Positions 16,367 through 19,491 of a stretch of 19,491 bases of DNA are shown in pieces; positions within the stretch are counted from its first letter, which is position 1; the number at the start of each line of letters is the position of its first letter. This stretch comes from Candidatus Zixiibacteriota bacterium. GTDB lineage: Bacteria; Zixibacteria; MSB-5A5; GN15; FEB-12. Below the pieces are notes generated by a model. The model was not told the origin of the DNA and did no database searches. It saw nothing but the letters and a program-made list of their open reading frames with translations. The stretch covers positions 1 to 19,491 of the forward strand of contig JAUXBO010000010.1 in the NCBI GenBank assembly GCA_030619345.1. The letters run 5' to 3'. The translations under genes and the position numbers were made by a program.

Positions 16367-16768
16367 TTAGTGACGAACGGTGATATGATAAGGACTAAAG
16401 AGGCTGTGCTCGGTCAAGACCTGATTCAATAAGACTGGGTCGAAACGACCATAAGCAGTTGAACGACCAAAAAACTTCATCTGGTGTGAGATCGGATCAA
16501 TCTCCATCCAGCCTCCGCCCTGTATCTGGCAGTCTTCTTCCAAAATAGTCACCATATCAGGTTTTCTCTCCCAAGCCGAGGCAAGGTTGTTTTCAATACA
16601 GAATTGGTCTACCAAATTGGCGTGGTAAGGAAAACTATCGAGTGTTCCAAAGACCAGATTAGCGCAGTCGCTGTCGGTGAGCAGGACAAATTTACAGATC
16701 AGTTTTGCCGGTCGAGCGCCATTGGTCAGGTCATCGTCGACCAGGTTCAGTACATTACTTTTGTGCAT
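16367..16768 (-). CDS. Janus/Ocnus (PHPT1-like) phosphohistidine phosphatase family protein
   Basis: A 133-residue soluble protein. Its core aligns by eye with animal 14-kDa phosphohistidine phosphatase PHPT1 and Drosophila Janus/Ocnus (PF05005): KFVLLTD for the first strand, FPYHANLVDQF (46-56) for the active-site WAEYHADIYD, EEDCQIQGGGW (78-88) for CDCECLGGGR, ISHQMKFFGRSTAYGRFD (93-110) for ISHQ...IHVYGYSMAYG, and a final beta strand YHITV. H49 matches the catalytic His53 of human PHPT1. The likely reaction is hydrolysis of phospho-His or phospho-Lys on proteins or of small phosphoramidates; the substrate is unknown. A TTG three codons upstream would allow a slightly longer form; ATG at 16768 is preferred, though its Shine-Dalgarno is weak. 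It lies 16 bases after the PHP gene and is probably cotranscribed with it. The family call rests on motif recognition only. Confidence 0.7.
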   Translation of the reverse strand: MHKSNVLNLVDDDLTNGARPAKLICKFVLLTDSDCANLVFGTLDSFPYHANLVDQFCIENNLASAWERKPDMVTILEEDCQIQGGGWMEIDPISHQMKFFGRSTAYGRFDPVLLNQVLTEHSLFSPYHITVRH

Positions 16769-16784
16769 GGATTGCAACTAAACC

Positions 16785-17876
16785 TTAGATTACCCTAATA
16801 TGATTGCTGAAGATCCAACCTCTTTTGCCCTTCCAGGCCTCTATCCGATAAACACCAGGTTCTGAAACAGTATACTCTAATGTATCGGACTCAATGCGAA
16901 AACACTCTTGTCCATTTTTGATTAGTTTTAGAGTCGCCCGCTGGGGGACTCTGGCTCTGATACTGGTATTTTCTGTCAACTCGATCTCGTCACCGCAGGT
17001 GGCATTGCCACGAGTGACATTGCCATGAGTGGCATCGCCACGAGTGGCTTCCAGACTACCATTATTTGCTGTAAACTCAAAAGCATCGGCCTCACCCCAT
17101 CGGATATTGGCACAAAAAAGTCGGCATTTTCTAATCGCGTCGTACAACTGCCTACGAGCCGTTTCAAAGTCGGAGGACATCGGCTCGTCGAGAATAATAT
17201 AACTTCGCAAACAGCGAAAATGAACTTTATAAGGAAAAATCTCGATTGTCAGGGGTCCGATTTTGACGGGAAAAGCATGGGCATCCACTCCTGCAATGCC
17301 GACTACCCTTCGTTGCAGATTCATCGCGTCCCATTTTTGAAGAATCCGGTCGGTCGGTCCGACCATCGATTTGCGAGGAGAAAGCGACATGGCCAGTTTA
17401 TTGAATCGCGTGAGTTTCTCCATCCATTCGGACATCTGATTCCACAATTCAAGACCTGTGAAACCGACTACTGACCAGTCATCCCAGGGATATGGCTGGT
17501 ATTCTTCAAGACGGTCACGGATTTCATCCGGGTGGGCCATAATTCCCAGAGCCCCATCGGCGGCTCCGGCCGCGACATACTCTTTCGCCGTCATGGTCTC
17601 GGGATATACATGCGGTGATTCAAATAGCAAGTAATGATGGTGGTCATCGAGATCATTATGCTCGTAACCGACTACCACCAGCGTCTTGTCGTAGATACCT
17701 TCTTTCCCCTGATCGCGATGAATCATCGTCATGTGGTCGGTCACCATCATGAAGTCCAGACCTGCTTCGCATCCAATCCGGACCATCTCTTCAAACGACT
17801 TGGTACCGTCGGATTCGGTCGTATGCATATGGATGGCACCGGTGTAGTAGTAGTAATTTCCTGTCTTAGCTGCCAC
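16785..17876 (-). CDS. PHP-domain metallohydrolase, CehA/McbA type
   Basis: A PHP-fold enzyme binding two or three metal ions, 363 residues from the chosen start. Ligand motifs in order are GAIHMHTTESDG (H16, H18), VTDHMTM (H48), VGYEHND (E72), GIMAHPDE (H115) and GVDAHAF (D198, H200). The segment KIGPLTIEIFPYKVHFRCL and the C-terminal beta domain ending in WIFSNHIRVI are typical of the CehA/McbA-like branch, whose known members are phosphoesterases or other hydrolases. The frame extends to a TTG at 17924, but GTG at 17876 has AGGGA 6 bases upstream and reduces the overlap with the transporter gene from 59 to 11 bases. Residues 277-296 are pentapeptide repeats encoded by a 15-bp minisatellite. 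No signal peptide is evident, so the protein is probably cytoplasmic. Substrate unknown. Confidence 0.87.
   Translation of the reverse strand: MAAKTGNYYYYTGAIHMHTTESDGTKSFEEMVRIGCEAGLDFMMVTDHMTMIHRDQGKEGIYDKTLVVVGYEHNDLDDHHHYLLFESPHVYPETMTAKEYVAAGAADGALGIMAHPDEIRDRLEEYQPYPWDDWSVVGFTGLELWNQMSEWMEKLTRFNKLAMSLSPRKSMVGPTDRILQKWDAMNLQRRVVGIAGVDAHAFPVKIGPLTIEIFPYKVHFRCLRSYIILDEPMSSDFETARRQLYDAIRKCRLFCANIRWGEADAFEFTANNGSLEATRGDATHGNVTRGNATCGDEIELTENTSIRARVPQRATLKLIKNGQECFRIESDTLEYTVSEPGVYRIEAWKGKRGWIFSNHIRVI
16999..17043. repeat. 15-bp minisatellite inside the PHP gene
   Basis: Three tandem 15-bp units (16999-17013, 17014-17028, 17029-17043) of consensus GTGGCATTGCCACGA, plus a partial fourth unit to 17050. 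Each unit contains the small palindrome TGGC-N3-GCCA or a near form. On the coding strand they give pentapeptides such as ATRGD, ATHGN, VTRGN and ATCGD in a loop before the C-terminal beta domain. Change in copy number would keep the frame. Confidence 0.85.
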
Positions 17877-19194
17877 TTTGATTCCCTGAAGTTCGTGGTA
17901 CTTTCCTGAAAATATAGAGTCCAATCAGCATCATCACGGCTAATGAAAGTATACCCAGTTTATAAGGAAGTTCAACAGCGGCTGACGTCGACAAGTTCCA
18001 GCTTTTGGCCATAGCCGGTCCAAACAGACCATCGGGACTAAACAGCAAAATAACAACGGTCCAAATGAGCGGTCCTACAATCGCAGCAGCTCGACCCGAT
18101 AGAGCAAACAGACCAAAAAAGCGGCCAAGTTCTTCTCTGGGAACCAACTCGGCCAGCATCGGACGCGATGTTGTCCAGAGTCCGCCGAGCAGAATTCCGA
18201 CAATTGAACCAAGTGCCCATACGACCGCAGAATTATTGGTTGCAACAAAGGCGATCAAGGCCAGAACCCAACCCACAATAACCGAACCCAGGACTACCTT
18301 CAGAGAGCTTTTTTCGGATATCTTGCCGATCAGGAAACTCCCTGCAACCGCCGAGGTGGCCGATACGGCAAGAAAAATCGTGATACTACTTTCCCCCATA
18401 CCCAAAACCACTGAGCAGTAGAGACCGATATTGAGGATGACAGTCGCAGCAGCATCTTCGAAAAAATAATCTGCAATTAGAAAACGCAGAACTCCGGGGT
18501 ATTTCCGGGTCTGGCGCAACCCGTCCCATACTTCACGGTACGCTTGTTTGAGGCTGATTCGGCTAGTACTCTTGACCGGCGTCTCCCTCACCCAGAGAAA
18601 CAGCGGGACAGAAAAAAGCATAAATAACATGGCGGTTGGAACAAACGAGCCGGTTTTTCCCCATCCGGTAATCAAAGGAATCTGAAAGCCAAACAAGTCT
18701 CCGGTAACAAATGGAAGAACTAACAACATTCCCAGGCTGGAACCTATGTAGCCGACCGCAACGCCAATCCCTGACACAAAACGTGCCTGGGGACCTTCGG
18801 CAACAGAATACAACAGCGCATTATAAAATGGCTGACCAGCCTCGTAAGCGAAATTGGCCAGGATGAACAGAATTACTATGGCCGTCAATGCGCCCGTTGG
18901 AACCAGTGACATTCCGCCCACGGCCACACAGCAGGTCAGCGTAAAGAGAAACAGGAACATCTTCTTTTTGGTCGCGTGATCAGACAGTGCTCCCAAGGCC
19001 GGAAGCAACAGGGCTGATAACAGCATCGAGATTGAGAACGGAATGTCAAACCAGGCGTGGCTATGACCGAGGTCCTCGACAATGTATCGTTTTAGATAGA
19101 GCGAAACGATATTCATCGAGTAGATGGTGTTGGCAAAATCGTAGAGCGACCAGCCGAGCACATCTTTGCGGAAAACCGATGAATGATCTCTCAT
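17866..19194 (-). CDS. MFS transporter, UMF1/Atg22 family
   Basis: A polytopic inner-membrane protein (442 residues, about 12 helices) of the major facilitator superfamily. The N-terminal GWSLYDFANTIYS is the hallmark of the UMF1/Atg22-like branch (compare the YDWANS motif). LGALSDHATKKKMFL is the cytoplasmic loop 2-3 motif of MFS, and NFAYEAGQPFYNALLYSVA and VSGIGVAVGYIGSSLGMLL are further family stretches. Yeast Atg22 exports amino acids from the vacuole; the substrate of bacterial members is generally unknown. The gene begins 8 bases after the HD gene and overlaps the PHP gene by 11 bases (or 59 with the TTG start), so the three are probably one transcript. The ATG has only a weak Shine-Dalgarno, which fits coupling to the HD gene. 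Confidence 0.9.
   Translation of the reverse strand: MRDHSSVFRKDVLGWSLYDFANTIYSMNIVSLYLKRYIVEDLGHSHAWFDIPFSISMLLSALLLPALGALSDHATKKKMFLFLFTLTCCVAVGGMSLVPTGALTAIVILFILANFAYEAGQPFYNALLYSVAEGPQARFVSGIGVAVGYIGSSLGMLLVLPFVTGDLFGFQIPLITGWGKTGSFVPTAMLFMLFSVPLFLWVRETPVKSTSRISLKQAYREVWDGLRQTRKYPGVLRFLIADYFFEDAAATVILNIGLYCSVVLGMGESSITIFLAVSATSAVAGSFLIGKISEKSSLKVVLGSVIVGWVLALIAFVATNNSAVVWALGSIVGILLGGLWTTSRPMLAELVPREELGRFFGLFALSGRAAAIVGPLIWTVVILLFSPDGLFGPAMAKSWNLSTSAAVELPYKLGILSLAVMMLIGLYIFRKVPRTSGNQSGS
17883..17887 (-). promoter_or_regulatory. Shine-Dalgarno supporting the GTG start of the PHP gene
   Basis: AGGGA on the - strand stands 6 bases before GTG at 17876. The alternative TTG at 17924 has no comparable site. 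Confidence 0.6.
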
Positions 19195-19202
19195 AGTTTA
19201 GT

Positions 19203-19491
19203 TTACAATCCCAATTTCTCAGAGATGAGGATCATGCCATCACGTACCAGCATCAGAAATTCTTCAAGGTCAAGATCGAGGTTCTTGCAAGCTGCAATAT
19301 TCTCCCGTGTGGCTCCGGCTGCAAATCGCTTTTCATTAAACCTGCGCATCATGAAATCGGAATCGATTGCAGAGAGTTTTTTCGAAGGATGCATCAAGGC
19401 ACAGGCGACGACAAACCCGGTGGTTGGATCGACTGCATAAAGCGCCCAGTCGAGTTTGCTCTGGCAGGGTACATGACCGGGATGAGCATGG
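19203..19491 (-). CDS. HD-domain hydrolase, C-terminal part (5' end outside window)
   Basis: The - strand frame is open from the right edge (first full codon ends at 19490) to TAA/stop at 19203, giving 95 visible residues. LDWALYAVDPTTGFVVACAL, HPSKKL, RRFNEKRFAAGATRENI and LDLDLEEFLMLV match the C-terminal half of the roughly 180-residue bacterial HD (HDIG-type) phosphohydrolases, whose members share a KALYAVD-TGLIVAAALVRPSK region and a KKFK-KAFAAGVNRE region. The metal-binding H...HD motif would lie upstream, outside the window. Nucleotide or related phosphate ester hydrolysis is the general activity of the superfamily; the substrate is unknown. It stands 8 bases before the MFS gene. Confidence 0.78.
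   Translation of the reverse strand, partial: HAHPGHVPCQSKLDWALYAVDPTTGFVVACALMHPSKKLSAIDSDFMMRRFNEKRFAAGATRENIAACKNLDLDLEEFLMLVRDGMILISEKLGL

Noticed and set aside
16999..17050. CRISPR-like array
   Set aside because: The units are 15 bp, directly adjacent without spacers, and lie within a coding region; they are a minisatellite.

Overview
The window looks like a chromosomal segment from a Gram-negative-type bacterium of intermediate GC, probably a lineage of the FCB superphylum such as candidate phylum Zixibacteria or a neighbour. That placement is an inference. It rests on the secreted subtilisin-like protease that ends in a paired dockerin-like module with GGGPAP / NGGPVP spacers, a style common in that part of the tree, together with a complete NADH-oxidising complex I operon. 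No rRNA, tRNA, insertion sequence, prophage or CRISPR array was seen.

Layout from left to right. Positions 1-1427 (+) hold the C-terminal part of a secreted S8 (subtilisin-like) protease: catalytic Ser motif, beta-sandwich domains and a two-loop dockerin at the C terminus. A hairpin with A/T tracts at 1455-1484 can serve as a bidirectional terminator for this gene and for the convergent nuo operon. Positions 1506-16149 (-) are one long operon for the 14-subunit NADH:quinone oxidoreductase in the order nuoA-B-C-D-E-F-G-H-I-J-K-L-M-[glutaredoxin-like]-N. Most junctions overlap by 4 bases or are separated by fewer than 20 bases. NuoC and NuoD are separate proteins, the NADH module NuoEFG is present, and NuoG lacks all four ligands of cluster N7. 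The unusual member is a 71-residue CPYC glutaredoxin-like protein coupled to nuoM by an ATGA overlap, just before nuoN; its GFGGG tail resembles the Uxx-star (seleno)protein family.

The 217-bp region 16150-16366 carries a good sigma70-type promoter for nuoA (TTGACA, 17-bp spacer, TAAAGT) and two dyad-symmetric elements upstream of it. Positions 16367-19491 (-) hold a compact second gene set, transcribed in the order HD-domain hydrolase (5' end outside the window), UMF1/Atg22-type MFS transporter, PHP-domain metallohydrolase of CehA/McbA type, and a small protein that matches the Janus/Ocnus phosphohistidine phosphatase (PHPT1) fold family. The PHP gene carries an in-frame 15-bp minisatellite.

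In combination: NuoEFG would accept NADH electrons, NuoBCDI pass them to quinone, and NuoAHJKLMN form the proton-pumping membrane arm. The HD-MFS-PHP-PHPT set combines three predicted hydrolases or phosphatases with one transporter. A shared role is suggested only by its arrangement. I found no clear defence or other wholly novel system; the best leads are the glutaredoxin-like protein inside nuo and the PHPT-like gene.
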